Shown here piece after piece: positions 24,250-33,448 of a stretch of 64,000 nucleotides of DNA. How positions within the stretch are numbered: position 1 is the stretch's first letter; each line of letters starts with the position of its first letter. Origin of the DNA: Paenibacillus sp. XY044 (GTDB lineage Bacteria; Bacillota; Bacilli; Paenibacillales; Paenibacillaceae). Position numbers and translations under genes: made by a program. The DNA lies in the NCBI RefSeq assembly GCF_002257645.1, contig NZ_NQMO01000014.1, forward strand, positions 1 through 64,000. Reading direction: 5' to 3'. The notes under the pieces are model-generated. The model did not search any database. It was not told the origin of the DNA and worked only from the letters and a program-made list of their open reading frames with translations.

Positions 24250-25881
24250 ATGATGAGGAATCTAAGCGAGTTCAAAATGAAATTAGTCCATTCAAGGTTT
24301 GAAATTATCGAATCCACAAAATTTCCGGAGGTACCGGAGTGGGCAAATGGGGATCGAATATTGACTCATCAGATGGTCCTTTTTGTCATGATGGGAGACG
24401 GAGGGCTATTTCACAATGGACAATACGAAGCATTGGAAAGAGATGCCCTCTACATGTTTATGCCGGGCGATCGAGTTCAGATATGTGCTCAAGGGGAGAA
24501 ACCCATTCAATTGTATGGGGTCTCGTTTGATCGATATGCGCTGACCAACAAAACTACAAATCGAATGGAGTATGCGAGGGAGGACTTTTTCCCTTTGCAG
24601 GGCAGAGTAAAGACGGTTGGAAATCACACATTGCGTATTATAGCTTTGCTCATATCACTGCAGGGAGCCAAAACAGGGGAACCTAGACATTTTCAAGGAC
24701 AACAACTCCTGCTTGAACTGCTGGATGGATTGTTAGAATGTACTCCAACTAAAAGTGGAGATGCGGCGGTGAGGCTGCAAGAGACCATTGAATACATGCT
24801 GGACCATTATCAAGAAAATATTCAAATGAGTGAAATTGCCGCATTAGGTCAATTCCATCCGTCGTATTATTCTCAAATATTCAAGCAGATCATGAAGAAA
24901 ACTCCAATAGCTTTTATAACTGACCTCAGGATCAATAAGGCGAAAGAGCTGCTGCTGACCACGAAGAAGCCCGTTTCTGATATTGCAGCAAGTGTTGGAT
25001 TCAATGATGAGTTTTATTTCAGCCGGCGTTTCAAAAGAAAGAGTGGGTATTCGCCAAGCGTTTTCGCTCGAAAAAGAGAAATGACAACGATATCACTTTC
25101 TTCCCCATATTCGGACCATTTATATACGCTTGGACATATCCCGCGGGCTGCGCAAATTTATCGATCGATACCTATGAAAACGCAGGAACTCCATCTTCCG
25201 GAACATGCCTCTGATCCATGGAATGCCGGCAGAGAGATTTTTATGAAAGTTAAACCTGATCTCATTGTGTGTAAAGACAATGTGCTCGCCAAGGCGCAAG
25301 AACATATTAATGACATCGCTCCGATCGTATCGATTCCGTGGTCAAGCCAGGATATTTATCAACATATGCAAACTATTGCTGGACTCGTTCATCGGCAGGA
25401 ATCTGCGAAGCATTGGTTGGAGGAATATGAAAGAAGAGCGGAGACATGGCGGAAGAAACTCCGCGGTTCGGTCGGTAGTCCGACTGTTGCTTTATGTGTT
25501 TGCAGAGGGCGGGAACTCAGAATGTATGGAGCCAGAAACATCGGCCATGTGTTCTACCGGTCTTTAAATTTGGCTGCACCGGATCGAATTTCAAGACAAA
25601 TGAAGCGCTATCCGGCGGGAACGGGATTTACGTGGACCTCGATTTCCCCGGATGAAATTCAGTATTATGAAGCGGACTTTTTATTTATTGCCGTAGAAAA
25701 TGCAAGTGATAAGCAGCGTGTCTTTCATTGGATGCGTTCTAATCCGTTTTGGTCAAGTCATCCGGCTGTCCGTAAACAAAGGGTTACATTCATTAATTGG
25801 GAGAAGTGGATGATGTATTCTCCATCCGGCATCCAGTCGCAGTTGGATGAGGCCGCATATCTGCTCATGCTGCAGAGATAG
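24250..25881 (+). CDS. AraC regulator fused to a siderophore-binding domain (Btr-like)
   Basis: A 543-residue regulator. An N-terminal cupin-like part (1-165) is followed by two AraC helix-turn-helix units at about 180-280 (MSEIAALGQFHPSYYSQIFK; VSDIAASVGFNDEFYFSRRF). A periplasmic-binding-protein-type domain (290-540) contains RAAQIYRSIP and IVCKDNVLAKAQEHINDIAP. The domain order matches B. subtilis Btr, which senses siderophore and activates its uptake operon in the cytoplasm. A Fur-box-like site lies upstream, and the permease genes follow. Confidence 0.88.
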   Translation: MMRNLSEFKMKLVHSRFEIIESTKFPEVPEWANGDRILTHQMVLFVMMGDGGLFHNGQYEALERDALYMFMPGDRVQICAQGEKPIQLYGVSFDRYALTNKTTNRMEYAREDFFPLQGRVKTVGNHTLRIIALLISLQGAKTGEPRHFQGQQLLLELLDGLLECTPTKSGDAAVRLQETIEYMLDHYQENIQMSEIAALGQFHPSYYSQIFKQIMKKTPIAFITDLRINKAKELLLTTKKPVSDIAASVGFNDEFYFSRRFKRKSGYSPSVFARKREMTTISLSSPYSDHLYTLGHIPRAAQIYRSIPMKTQELHLPEHASDPWNAGREIFMKVKPDLIVCKDNVLAKAQEHINDIAPIVSIPWSSQDIYQHMQTIAGLVHRQESAKHWLEEYERRAETWRKKLRGSVGSPTVALCVCRGRELRMYGARNIGHVFYRSLNLAAPDRISRQMKRYPAGTGFTWTSISPDEIQYYEADFLFIAVENASDKQRVFHWMRSNPFWSSHPAVRKQRVTFINWEKWMMYSPSGIQSQLDEAAYLLMLQR

Positions 25882-25954
25882 AGGCAAAATCCAAAATTTA
25901 TTCATCCGTTCATCTAAAAAAACTTCATGTACTTACATGCCTGCACACTTATAA

Positions 25955-25973
25955 TGAAATGAGAACCATTATC
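25955..25973. promoter_or_regulatory. Fur-box-like site upstream of the permease operon
   Basis: TGAAATGAGAACCATTATC matches the Fur consensus at 14 of 19 positions, with the right half nearly perfect. It lies about 30 bases before the first permease gene. Confidence 0.65.
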
Positions 25974-26003
25974 AGTTAGTGGGAAGGGTTTAAACAAATA
26001 CTT

Positions 26004-27008
26004 ATGGAGAACAGGAAAACCATTGTATTCGGCTTAGTGCTGATTGCCAGCCTTTCATTTCTGGCATTCAGTCTATTTTTTACAATTTCATATGGAGCTA
26101 AAGATTTAACATTATCTACGGTTTGGTCTGCTGTTTTTCACTACAGTCCAGATTTAACCGCTCATCAAATCGTTCATGAAATAAGGCTTCCCCGGGTACT
26201 GGGTGCGGCATTAGTGGGCATGGCGTTTGGAGTAGCCGGGGCAATGATGCAAGGAGTTACTCGGAATCCAATGGCTGATACCGGAATATTAGGCGTGAAT
26301 GCTGGCGCTACTTTTATTGTCGTATTATGCTTCGCATTTTCACCGAATATATCCTATTTATCGCTTATCGTGTTTTCTTTTGCAGGTGCCGCATTGACTA
26401 CCATCGTCATCGTCGCCTTAGGGGCACTGGCTCCTGGGAAATCAGATCCCTTACAATTAACCGTTGCCGGAGCTGTGATTGCCGCTATATTGCATTCGTT
26501 AAGCACAGGAATCGCTATCCATTTTGCCTTGAGTCAGGATCTGGCCTTTTGGTATGCAGGTGGGGTAGCGGGCGTCACCTGGTTTCATTTGCGATTTCTC
26601 GCCCCCATTGTGCTCATTGTAACGTTTTTCGCAGCAATGATGGGTCGATCCATTAGTTTTCTGTCACTGGGCGACGAAACGGCGACCAATTTGGGGCTGC
26701 GTGTACAACTGGTTCGACTATTAGGATTGATCGTCGTCGTACTGCTTGCTGGAGTTTCCGTTTCTGTCGCGGGAGCGGTCAGTTTTGTCGGGTTGATCGT
26801 TCCGCATATTGCCCGAAAACTCGTAGGCGTCGACTACCGAAAAATTATTCCGATTTCAGCTGTCTTGGGAGCCGTTCTGCTGGTCTGGGCAGATTTCGCT
26901 GCCCGGATGGTCAATCCACCAAGAGAATTTGCGCTAGGCGCCATGGTGTCTTTAGTAGGCGTCCCCTTCTTTCTTTATCTAGCTCGTAAAGAAAGGAGAG
27001 AGTTATAA
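26004..27008 (+). CDS. Iron-siderophore ABC permease (FecCD family), subunit 1
   Basis: Membrane permease of 334 residues with nine to ten helices. Family features include EIRLPRVLGAALVGMAFGVA, GAMMQGVTRNPMADTGILGVN (near residues 75-95) and SVAGAVSFVGLIVPHIARKL (about 250-270), the loop that contacts the ATPase. It would form a heterodimer with the next gene product and accept ligand from the lipoprotein. First gene of a three-gene operon with a Fur-box-like site upstream. Confidence 0.92.
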   Translation: MENRKTIVFGLVLIASLSFLAFSLFFTISYGAKDLTLSTVWSAVFHYSPDLTAHQIVHEIRLPRVLGAALVGMAFGVAGAMMQGVTRNPMADTGILGVNAGATFIVVLCFAFSPNISYLSLIVFSFAGAALTTIVIVALGALAPGKSDPLQLTVAGAVIAAILHSLSTGIAIHFALSQDLAFWYAGGVAGVTWFHLRFLAPIVLIVTFFAAMMGRSISFLSLGDETATNLGLRVQLVRLLGLIVVVLLAGVSVSVAGAVSFVGLIVPHIARKLVGVDYRKIIPISAVLGAVLLVWADFAARMVNPPREFALGAMVSLVGVPFFLYLARKERREL

Positions 27009-27009
27009 G

Positions 27010-28035
27010 TTGAAGGTCGATGATTATTCACAACTTAGAAGGAAGCGGGCCATCCTTGTTTCTCTAGTGTTTGCTTTCATCGGAATCGCTGTCATATTTA
27101 TCAGCTTAAATACAGGATCTATTCGTCTCTCGCCATCCAGCGTGATGAATGCACTGCTAGGTTATGGAACGCCAGAAGAAAGAATGATCCTGTATGATTA
27201 TCGACTGCCGCGCATTATCATCACGGTGCTTGCCGGTTCCGGACTTGGAGTTGCTGGCGCGGCATTTCAAGGCGTATCTAGAAATTCCCTTGCAGATCCA
27301 AGTGTTCTAGGCATCAATTCCGGCGCTGCTTTTGGTCTTATGATTTACTTTACCTTTTTTAGAACCATGGAAGGTACAGCAACATTATTCATTCCGCTAT
27401 TCACGTTGCTTGGAGGCTCTGTCATTGCAGGCATGATCATGTTGCTGGCTTACGATCGTTATCGAGGCTTATTGCCGATTCGAATGATCCTGGTTGGCAT
27501 TGCCATTGGGGCGGGATTTAATGCACTTACACTTCTACTATCACTACGACTGGACGAGGACTCTTACGCTTTTGCTGCGCGGTGGCTAGCCGGGAATGTG
27601 TGGGGAAGGGACTGGATTCATGTTTGGACATTACTTCCCTGGATAGCCGTGTTTATACCGCTGATTTATTATCGTTCGAGCACGCTTGATTTGCTTACGA
27701 TGGGCGATGAAACCGCCGAGGGCTTGGGAGCCAACGTGAACACAAACCGATTTTTACTGCTTGTGTTTGCGGTAGCGTTATCGTGCGCGAGTGTGGCTAT
27801 GGTTGGAGGAATCGGCTTTATTGGCTTGGCATCCCCTCATATTGCCAGACGGCTTGTCGGTCCGAGTCATAGGCACTTTCTGCCGGTTTCAGCCATGATT
27901 GGGTTTGTTATTCTAGTGCTCGCCGACACCATCGGCCGCTCATTGTTTCAACCCAATGCCGTTCCGGCCGGTGTAGTCGTCGCGGCGATCGGGGGACCTT
28001 ACTTTCTGTATTTACTGTTCAGCAAGAAAAAATAA
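27010..28035 (+). CDS. Iron-siderophore ABC permease (FecCD family), subunit 2
   Basis: Partner permease of 341 residues with the same signatures: YDYRLPRIIITVLAGSGLG, FQGVSRNSLADPSVLGIN and GIGFIGLASPHIARRL. The TTG start at 27010 is used because AAAGGAGAG lies about ten bases upstream and the preceding stop is one base away, so translation is coupled to subunit 1. No ATPase gene follows, so a shared ATPase elsewhere (as YusV serves Feu in B. subtilis) is likely. Confidence 0.92.
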   Translation: MKVDDYSQLRRKRAILVSLVFAFIGIAVIFISLNTGSIRLSPSSVMNALLGYGTPEERMILYDYRLPRIIITVLAGSGLGVAGAAFQGVSRNSLADPSVLGINSGAAFGLMIYFTFFRTMEGTATLFIPLFTLLGGSVIAGMIMLLAYDRYRGLLPIRMILVGIAIGAGFNALTLLLSLRLDEDSYAFAARWLAGNVWGRDWIHVWTLLPWIAVFIPLIYYRSSTLDLLTMGDETAEGLGANVNTNRFLLLVFAVALSCASVAMVGGIGFIGLASPHIARRLVGPSHRHFLPVSAMIGFVILVLADTIGRSLFQPNAVPAGVVVAAIGGPYFLYLLFSKKK

Positions 28036-28062
28036 TGGGATGATCGATTCGGAGGATGAAGC

Positions 28063-29022
28063 ATGAAGATGAGAAAAATAGGTTGGGTTTGGGCAATGGT
28101 CCTGTTGATTGGGGTGTTATCGGCTTGCGGGGCGAAGACAAGCGAAGAGAAAGGAGCTGCTCCTTCCTCAGGCGCTGCGTCGCAGCAGGCCGCTTCGGAT
28201 GAATCTGTTCAGCACGTCGATCCCAACGCGAAAATCGCATCGATGTCGATCCACATGACCAATAACTTATTGGCTTTAGGAATCAAGCCGGCAGGGTCGG
28301 CCATCGGCGGAGGCGTTGGAGACTTTCTCCCGCACGTGAAGGATATGCTTCAGGGAACGGTGAAGCTGGGGGTCGTCGGGGAGTCCGATATGGAGGCTGT
28401 TTTGGCTCTCGAGCCGGATTATATCTTCATCGAAGAGCAATTCGGTGGGCAAGACCGGGCCAAGCTTGAAAAAATCGCACCTGTCGTCAGCATGGATTTG
28501 GATCAAGGCACGTGGCGGGACCAATTGAAACAGGTTGCTTCCGTCGTGGGAAAGGATCAGGAGGCAGACAAATTCATACAGGAGTATGACGAGAAAACGC
28601 AGCGGGTGCGCAAATTAATATCGGATGAGCTTGGAGAGAAGGCGAAGGCGATGGCGATTCGGGTATCGGCAAAAGAGATTAGAGTCATGAGTACCAGCCG
28701 ACCCGTTGGTCCGATCATGTTCCAAGACCTGCAATTAACCCCGGCTAACGGTGTAGAAAAAATTGCGGATGGAAAACCGTATGAGGTTATTTCTAAAGAA
28801 GTACTGCCCGATTTCGATGCGGATGCGATTTTTCTGATCGTGAATGACGACGGCAATGCCAAAAAAGCCTACAGCGAGCTTGAGAAGAACCCGCTCTGGA
28901 AAGGTCTCAAGGCTGTGAAAAATAATCATGTTTACATATTAGATGGACAAAAATGGTTGGATTACTCCTCACTCGGACAAAGCATGGCTATGGATGACGC
29001 CGAACAGCTATTTTCAAAATAA
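28063..29022 (+). CDS. Iron-siderophore-binding lipoprotein
   Basis: A 319-residue extracytoplasmic solute-binding protein. The signal peptide ends in lipobox LSAC (Cys about residue 22), followed by a Ser/Ala/Gln-rich linker. The binding-protein fold then shows IASMSIHMTNNLLALGIKP, VLALEPDYIFIEEQ and the C-terminal LDGQKWLDYSSLGQSMAMDD typical of the FhuD/FeuA class. GGAGG precedes the ATG. Last gene of the operon, before a strong terminator. Confidence 0.93.
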   Translation: MKMRKIGWVWAMVLLIGVLSACGAKTSEEKGAAPSSGAASQQAASDESVQHVDPNAKIASMSIHMTNNLLALGIKPAGSAIGGGVGDFLPHVKDMLQGTVKLGVVGESDMEAVLALEPDYIFIEEQFGGQDRAKLEKIAPVVSMDLDQGTWRDQLKQVASVVGKDQEADKFIQEYDEKTQRVRKLISDELGEKAKAMAIRVSAKEIRVMSTSRPVGPIMFQDLQLTPANGVEKIADGKPYEVISKEVLPDFDADAIFLIVNDDGNAKKAYSELEKNPLWKGLKAVKNNHVYILDGQKWLDYSSLGQSMAMDDAEQLFSK

Positions 29023-29050
29023 TATTCTTTCGGAAATTTCAGTAACCGAA

Positions 29051-29088
29051 AAGGAACCCCGCTAATGAAGCGGGGCTCCTTTTATTTT
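29051..29088 (+). terminator. Terminator of the siderophore operon
   Basis: AAGGAACCCCGCT pairs with AGCGGGGCTCCTT, followed by TTTATTTTT. Confidence 0.9.
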
Positions 29089-29141
29089 TCCGAATGATCA
29101 TTCTACCCGGGTAATACGCAATATGGACAGTGGGTTTACAT

Positions 29142-30239
29142 TTATCTACTGTTGAAATACAAAATAATAGCGGCGACCACGAGGACGCAAAAAAGAGTGA
29201 AAAACGTAATTTTCCATCCGCTGCGCGGGACCTTGCCGCTAATGCTGCCCGTCTCCCCATTGACCATATACCGATAAGTCTTCTCTTTGTATGTGTAAGA
29301 AGCATTCCAAAGCGGAAGCAGGATATGCTTGTAGGTCTGCTCGGAATATTGGGTATCGATGCTCAGGTTGCGCAGTTCATCCCCGCCGATTTGCCGGCGT
29401 ATCGAATCCTCGAGGCTGTCGTCCATCCGTGAAACGGCGTCGTTCCAACCTTCTCGGAGGGGGACGGTATACCTTTCCGCCACAAAACCGCTTAAATATT
29501 CTGGCTTATAAGGTAACAGGTCTTCCAGGCTGAAATCGTCAAATTGCTCCATGAGGCGGGTGTCGTGTTGTTTGGAAGCAGGAACAAGCACATCGTTGAA
29601 AAACCGATCGTAAGAGCCGGATGTCCAGTGCCACACGGTGTACCGAACCTGCTCCTCGTAGGTCTCCGTTTTTCCGTCAACGGTGCGGGTACGCGTTTCG
29701 GTCCGGTAGTGATAGGTTCCCACCTCTGCCGAGTAGTCGGAATCGGTCTGGGCATCAAAGGTCCAGAAGGGGACATAAATGCCGGAAACACTCGAGCGGG
29801 TTTGCTGCTTTTTGAAGGCATTGGGCACGAACCATTTTTTCTTCTTCCACTTCAGGAACAGGGCGTTAGCCTCATCCTTCGAGATGTGAAAAGGGATGAC
29901 GGATTCGGGCCGTATGCTGTCCGGGTCACCTTGGGGAAGGACCTTGGGGGATCCGCAAAATGCGCATAGAGCCGCAGTCTGCCCTGCAGGCAAGAGCATC
30001 TGGGCTCCGCAATTTTCACATTGCACCGCCTGATGCTCGGTCCCCCAGTCTTTCAAGGCTTGGTTTTGTTCATCCGCAAAATCCAGCTCATATTCGGTGG
30101 GCTCGGTCGGATAGCGGGACTGTTCAATGGGAGCCAGGCTTCCGCAATAGGTGCATTTCATCTGCTGGGTTTCGGTATCAAAAATCATTTGCGCCCCGCA
30201 GCCCGAGCAGGGGAACCGAATGGGTGCCTCGACTGACAT
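29142..30239 (-). CDS. Zinc-ribbon membrane protein (YdjG-like)
   Basis: A 365-residue protein with two N-terminal zinc ribbons: CSGCGAQMIFD with CTYCGS (residues about 11-34) and CENCGAQ with CAFCGS (about 74-95). A large soluble domain with PFHISKDEANALFLKWKKK and a single transmembrane helix at the extreme C-terminus (FFTLFCVLVVAAIILYF) follow. It lies 12 bases after the SPFH gene and is co-transcribed. The pair resembles YdjG and YdjI of the B. subtilis pspA-ydjGHI phage-shock/membrane-stress operon. No pspA gene is visible here. Confidence 0.75.
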   Translation of the reverse strand: MSVEAPIRFPCSGCGAQMIFDTETQQMKCTYCGSLAPIEQSRYPTEPTEYELDFADEQNQALKDWGTEHQAVQCENCGAQMLLPAGQTAALCAFCGSPKVLPQGDPDSIRPESVIPFHISKDEANALFLKWKKKKWFVPNAFKKQQTRSSVSGIYVPFWTFDAQTDSDYSAEVGTYHYRTETRTRTVDGKTETYEEQVRYTVWHWTSGSYDRFFNDVLVPASKQHDTRLMEQFDDFSLEDLLPYKPEYLSGFVAERYTVPLREGWNDAVSRMDDSLEDSIRRQIGGDELRNLSIDTQYSEQTYKHILLPLWNASYTYKEKTYRYMVNGETGSISGKVPRSGWKITFFTLFCVLVVAAIILYFNSR

Positions 30240-30251
30240 AAGCGCTCTCCT

Positions 30252-31325
30252 CTACACTTTATTGCCGCAGCTCGGACAGAATTTCATCGCGCTGCTCAAG
30301 CTGCCTCCGCATTCCGAGCAAAACTTTTTCTCCGGCCGCGGCGTACCGCATTCCGGGCAAAATTTGTCGGAGGTTTTGAGTCCGTGTCCACACTGGGAGC
30401 AGGGTTCGGTATCGGCGGTGGCCGCCGGATGGGCAGGCGCGGCAGGCTGGGGTTCCGCAGCATCCCCAGAAGTCTTCATCGCTTGATTGAACATTTGCCC
30501 CATGGCCATGCCCGCCCCGAGACTTGCCCCAGCGCCTGCGAGCCCGCTGTCGGGATTATTGGCTGCATCGCGAAGCGATTCGGCAGCCTGAAACTTCATG
30601 TACTGATCGAGATTGCCGGCAATGCTCATGGAAGACTTCCGGTCGATCATTTTTTCGACTTCTTCAGGCAAGGAGATGTTTTCGATAAAAAATCCGGACA
30701 GGGACAGCCCCATGGCGTTGAAGTGGGTTTCCAGCTTGGCCCGGAGGGCGGAGCTCAGCTCGTCGTACTGCAGCGCGATATCCATGATCGGAATTTTGGC
30801 CTCGGCAATCAGGTCGCTCAGACCGGACACGATCACCGACTTGAGATAACCGCCGATTTGATCCGAACCGAATGAGGACTGGGTCCCGAAGATTTCCTTC
30901 AGGAACAGGGCCGGGTCTTGTACACGGAATGCATAGCTGCCGAACCCCCGCATCCGGATGGCTCCAAAGTCCGCATCCCGCATAATGATCGGGTTGGTCG
31001 TTCCCCATTTCTGATCCGTGAAATTACGTGTGTTTACAAAATACACATCCGCCTTAAACGGCGAATTGAATGCATATTTCCATGATTTTAGCGCTGTCAG
31101 CACCGGCATATTCTGTGTGCTTAACGTATACGTGCCGGGACCGAACACATCGGCAATCTGACCCTCGTTCAGGAAAATCGCGGCCTGCGATTCCCGCACC
31201 GTCAGCCTGGCGCCCATCTTGATCGCTTTGTCGTATACCGGAAACTGGTGCACGATTTCATTGGTGTTGTCCGTCCATTCGATGACTTCGATAAATTGGC
31301 CTTTAATAAAAGAAAACAAACCCAT
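30252..31325 (-). CDS. SPFH-domain protein with C-terminal zinc ribbons (YdjI-like)
   Basis: A 357-residue protein. Residues about 20-240 form the SPFH/virion-core-like domain (RLTVRESQAAIFLNEGQIAD, GPGTYTLSTQNMPVL). A Gly/Ala-rich linker (ASLGAGMAMGQMFNQ) follows. The tail has two zinc ribbons with four CxxC pairs (CSQCGHG/CPECGTP; CSECGG/CPSCGNK). In B. subtilis YdjI recruits PspA to membranes. The zinc-ribbon tail here may dock to its operon partner (inference). GGAGG precedes the ATG. Confidence 0.8.
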   Translation of the reverse strand: MGLFSFIKGQFIEVIEWTDNTNEIVHQFPVYDKAIKMGARLTVRESQAAIFLNEGQIADVFGPGTYTLSTQNMPVLTALKSWKYAFNSPFKADVYFVNTRNFTDQKWGTTNPIIMRDADFGAIRMRGFGSYAFRVQDPALFLKEIFGTQSSFGSDQIGGYLKSVIVSGLSDLIAEAKIPIMDIALQYDELSSALRAKLETHFNAMGLSLSGFFIENISLPEEVEKMIDRKSSMSIAGNLDQYMKFQAAESLRDAANNPDSGLAGAGASLGAGMAMGQMFNQAMKTSGDAAEPQPAAPAHPAATADTEPCSQCGHGLKTSDKFCPECGTPRPEKKFCSECGGSLSSAMKFCPSCGNKV

Positions 31326-31341
31326 CGTTCAACCTCCATCT

Positions 31342-31436
31342 TCATTCCATATAGAATGAACTAAAGAAATGAATGTCATAGCCCTCTATTGGGCCGTTAT
31401 AGCAGGAAGTTCAATGCCAACTTTAGTTCAATCTAT
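31342..31436. repeat. Palindromic intergenic element, copy B
   Basis: A 95-base element with inverted ends TATAGAATGAACTAAAG and CTTTAGTTCAATCTAT and an inner GGGCCGTTATAGCAGGAAGTTC. About 85% identical by eye to 38943-39038. It lies just upstream of the SPFH gene start. Confidence 0.8.
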
Positions 31437-31569
31437 ACAATTATTCCTATTATACGTGAATCGGGTTGATCCGTCTCAACGAATCGGTGAGGTTTCAGCA
31501 CCATATGCCACAAATGGACAAAATCCACGGAAGGAGGGGGAGGGAATCGGCAAACGTGTAAACAACCAA

Positions 31570-31612
31570 AGAAAAAGACGATCCGTCATGGCTTCGGCCA
31601 TGCAGATCGTCT
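31570..31612 (-). terminator. Terminator of the tyrosine phosphatase gene
   Basis: Inverted repeat GACGATC-CGT-CATGGC / GCCATG-CA-GATCGTC. Read on the minus strand, it is followed by TTTTTC. It lies about 35 bases after the phosphatase stop. Confidence 0.8.
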
Positions 31613-31644
31613 ATCTTCGTACCCGAAAGAGCCGGGCTGCGTCA

Positions 31645-32787
31645 CTATTCGAGATACATCCGCTTCAGCTTCGCTTGCTCGTCTTCGCTCAGTCCCAGGC
31701 CTTGTTCCAGGAAGCCCTGGATCGAGCCGTATTTCTTGGCCATTTCGTCGAAAGCGGCGTTGATATATTCCGGTCGAACGTCCATTAACGCTTGGATGAC
31801 TTCAATCGCGTTCTCGTCGGTCAGGTTAAACTGCTTCACCATGGCGTCCACGGCCGCCTTGTTGTACGCTTCGCGGTACTTGTTGCTAAGGAGGAAGTCT
31901 TGGACCACGGTTTCTTTCGGAACGCCGAGCGCCAGCAGCATCAACGCCGAACCGAGGCCGGTACGGTCCTTACCTGCGGTGCAGTGCTGTACGAGAGCAG
32001 CGGATGCCGGGTCCAGCATCATATCGAACAATTTCACGTAAGCCGAAGGGGAGTCGACCATGTCGCGGTTGGCGGCGATCAGCACGTCGCCGGGTTTGCC
32101 CATTTTTTCGAATTCGCCGCTGGCCATGAAGCTCATGAGGTCGGTACCGCTGCCGGACTGGCCGAAGACCGGGTTGCGGACATATGTCGCGCCGGGAATC
32201 GCCGGATCGGGCTTGGACTTCACTTCATCGTCCGTACGATAGTCCACGATCGTCTTCAGGCCGCTCTTCTGCAAATAAGTAATGTCGCTTGCCGTCAGGC
32301 CGGCCAGCTCGTCTGAGCGGAACAGCTTGCCCCACTTGACCGTTTTGCCGTCCGTCGTCTTGTAGCCGCCGAGATCGCGGAAGTTGGTGGCGCCTTGGAG
32401 CGGCAGCAGGCGCTCGGCGGTCTTGATGACGGCGCCGCTTGCCGCCTTCACTTTAAAGTAAACGCGGCTGCCCGGATTCGGATCCTTGGTTCGCAGACCG
32501 CCAAACGATGCGTAGGTCCGGGCAAGCTCTTTCCAGCCGCCGTCCGGACTTTGGCTCCAGTAGATTTTAACCGGTCCCAAATCGGCGGTGGTCTGCCAGT
32601 GCAGCGTCAGCGTACCGTCCTTGGCCCGCTCCACGGTAGCCCCGGTAAAGCTGCCTTGCTTGGCATGGGCTTGGATGCCGGATGCGGGCGCTTTGCCCGC
32701 TGGCGCGGCTGCACTGGCCATGGCTGCTGACAGCGGCGTAGCCGAAAGCAGCAGGGCCGTTCCCAGCAGAATCGTTTTTTTCATCAT
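31645..32787 (-). CDS. Secreted tyrosine-protein phosphatase
   Basis: A 380-residue exported enzyme. A signal peptide ends about residue 27 (AMASAAA). A fibronectin-like/Ig-like N-terminal module (about 45-120) is followed by the phosphatase domain. NFRDLGGYKTTDG near 138 and the catalytic P-loop HCTAGKDRTG near 270 (Cys nucleophile, Arg) are typical of the tyrosine/lipid phosphatase group with LipA and MptpB. The substrate outside the cell could be a phosphoprotein or phosphoinositide. Single gene with its own terminator. Confidence 0.9.
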   Translation of the reverse strand: MMKKTILLGTALLLSATPLSAAMASAAAPAGKAPASGIQAHAKQGSFTGATVERAKDGTLTLHWQTTADLGPVKIYWSQSPDGGWKELARTYASFGGLRTKDPNPGSRVYFKVKAASGAVIKTAERLLPLQGATNFRDLGGYKTTDGKTVKWGKLFRSDELAGLTASDITYLQKSGLKTIVDYRTDDEVKSKPDPAIPGATYVRNPVFGQSGSGTDLMSFMASGEFEKMGKPGDVLIAANRDMVDSPSAYVKLFDMMLDPASAALVQHCTAGKDRTGLGSALMLLALGVPKETVVQDFLLSNKYREAYNKAAVDAMVKQFNLTDENAIEVIQALMDVRPEYINAAFDEMAKKYGSIQGFLEQGLGLSEDEQAKLKRMYLE

Positions 32788-33063
32788 CGTCGTTGTTCTC
32801 CCCTCTGGACTTTGGAAAATGCATGTTGTCCTCCTTATGATGGGGGAGAAGTGTTGAAATCATGTTATCCGAACATCAACGGAAGGTAAAATCATGTCCG
32901 TATTTACATAAATCCCGAAGAAGGTGTCAGATCCGGGTGGACCGAAGGATAGATCTCTTCGCGGAACTCCTTGCTGAATACAGGAAATTCGGCATGGGGG
33001 CAGGGGGTTCCCGATCGATGTCGAATAGTTAAATTTGGAAGTAAAAGGAACAGGGGGATGGAA

Positions 33064-33420
33064 ATGAAGGTAAAGCGGATCGTCACAAATATTCACGCCG
33101 AGGATCTTGCGGCCGCCCGCGCTTTTTACGAGGACGTGCTCGGGTTGGAGAAATGGATGGACCACGGATGGATCGCCACCTATGGGACCGATGCCCGAAT
33201 GGATGTTCAGGTCAGCGTGGCATCGGAAGGAGGCTTCGGGACTCCAACGCCGGATCTGTCCATCGAAGTGGACGACGTTGACGAAGCACTGAACCGCATG
33301 GTGCAAGCGGGATTTCAGATCGAATACGGCCCGGCAGATGAGCCGTGGGGCGTGCGCCGTTTCTATGTAAGGGATCCTTTTGGTAAACTAGTCAATATCC
33401 TGGCTCACGCCCAGGCGTAA
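33064..33420 (+). CDS. VOC (glyoxalase) family protein
   Basis: A 118-residue VOC protein: IVTNIHAEDLAAARAFYEDV at the start, DLSIEVDDVDEALNRMVQAG in the middle and FYVRDPFGKLVNILAH at the end. A GGGGG run six bases upstream supports the ATG at 33064 over in-frame ATGs upstream. Glu/His metal-ligand positions seem partly kept. It is 28 bases upstream of the ABC exporter gene, so the two may form a small detoxification operon (inference). Confidence 0.85.
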   Translation: MKVKRIVTNIHAEDLAAARAFYEDVLGLEKWMDHGWIATYGTDARMDVQVSVASEGGFGTPTPDLSIEVDDVDEALNRMVQAGFQIEYGPADEPWGVRRFYVRDPFGKLVNILAHAQA

Positions 33421-33448
33421 AATAACAACAAGGAAGTGTGATACATCC

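Noticed and set aside
32860..33306. Minus-strand frames upstream of the phosphatase gene, including a tail reading EFPVFSKEFREEIYPSVHP
   Set aside because: They overlap the start of the plus-strand VOC gene and have no start signal. The tail could be a gene remnant, but no family is recognised.
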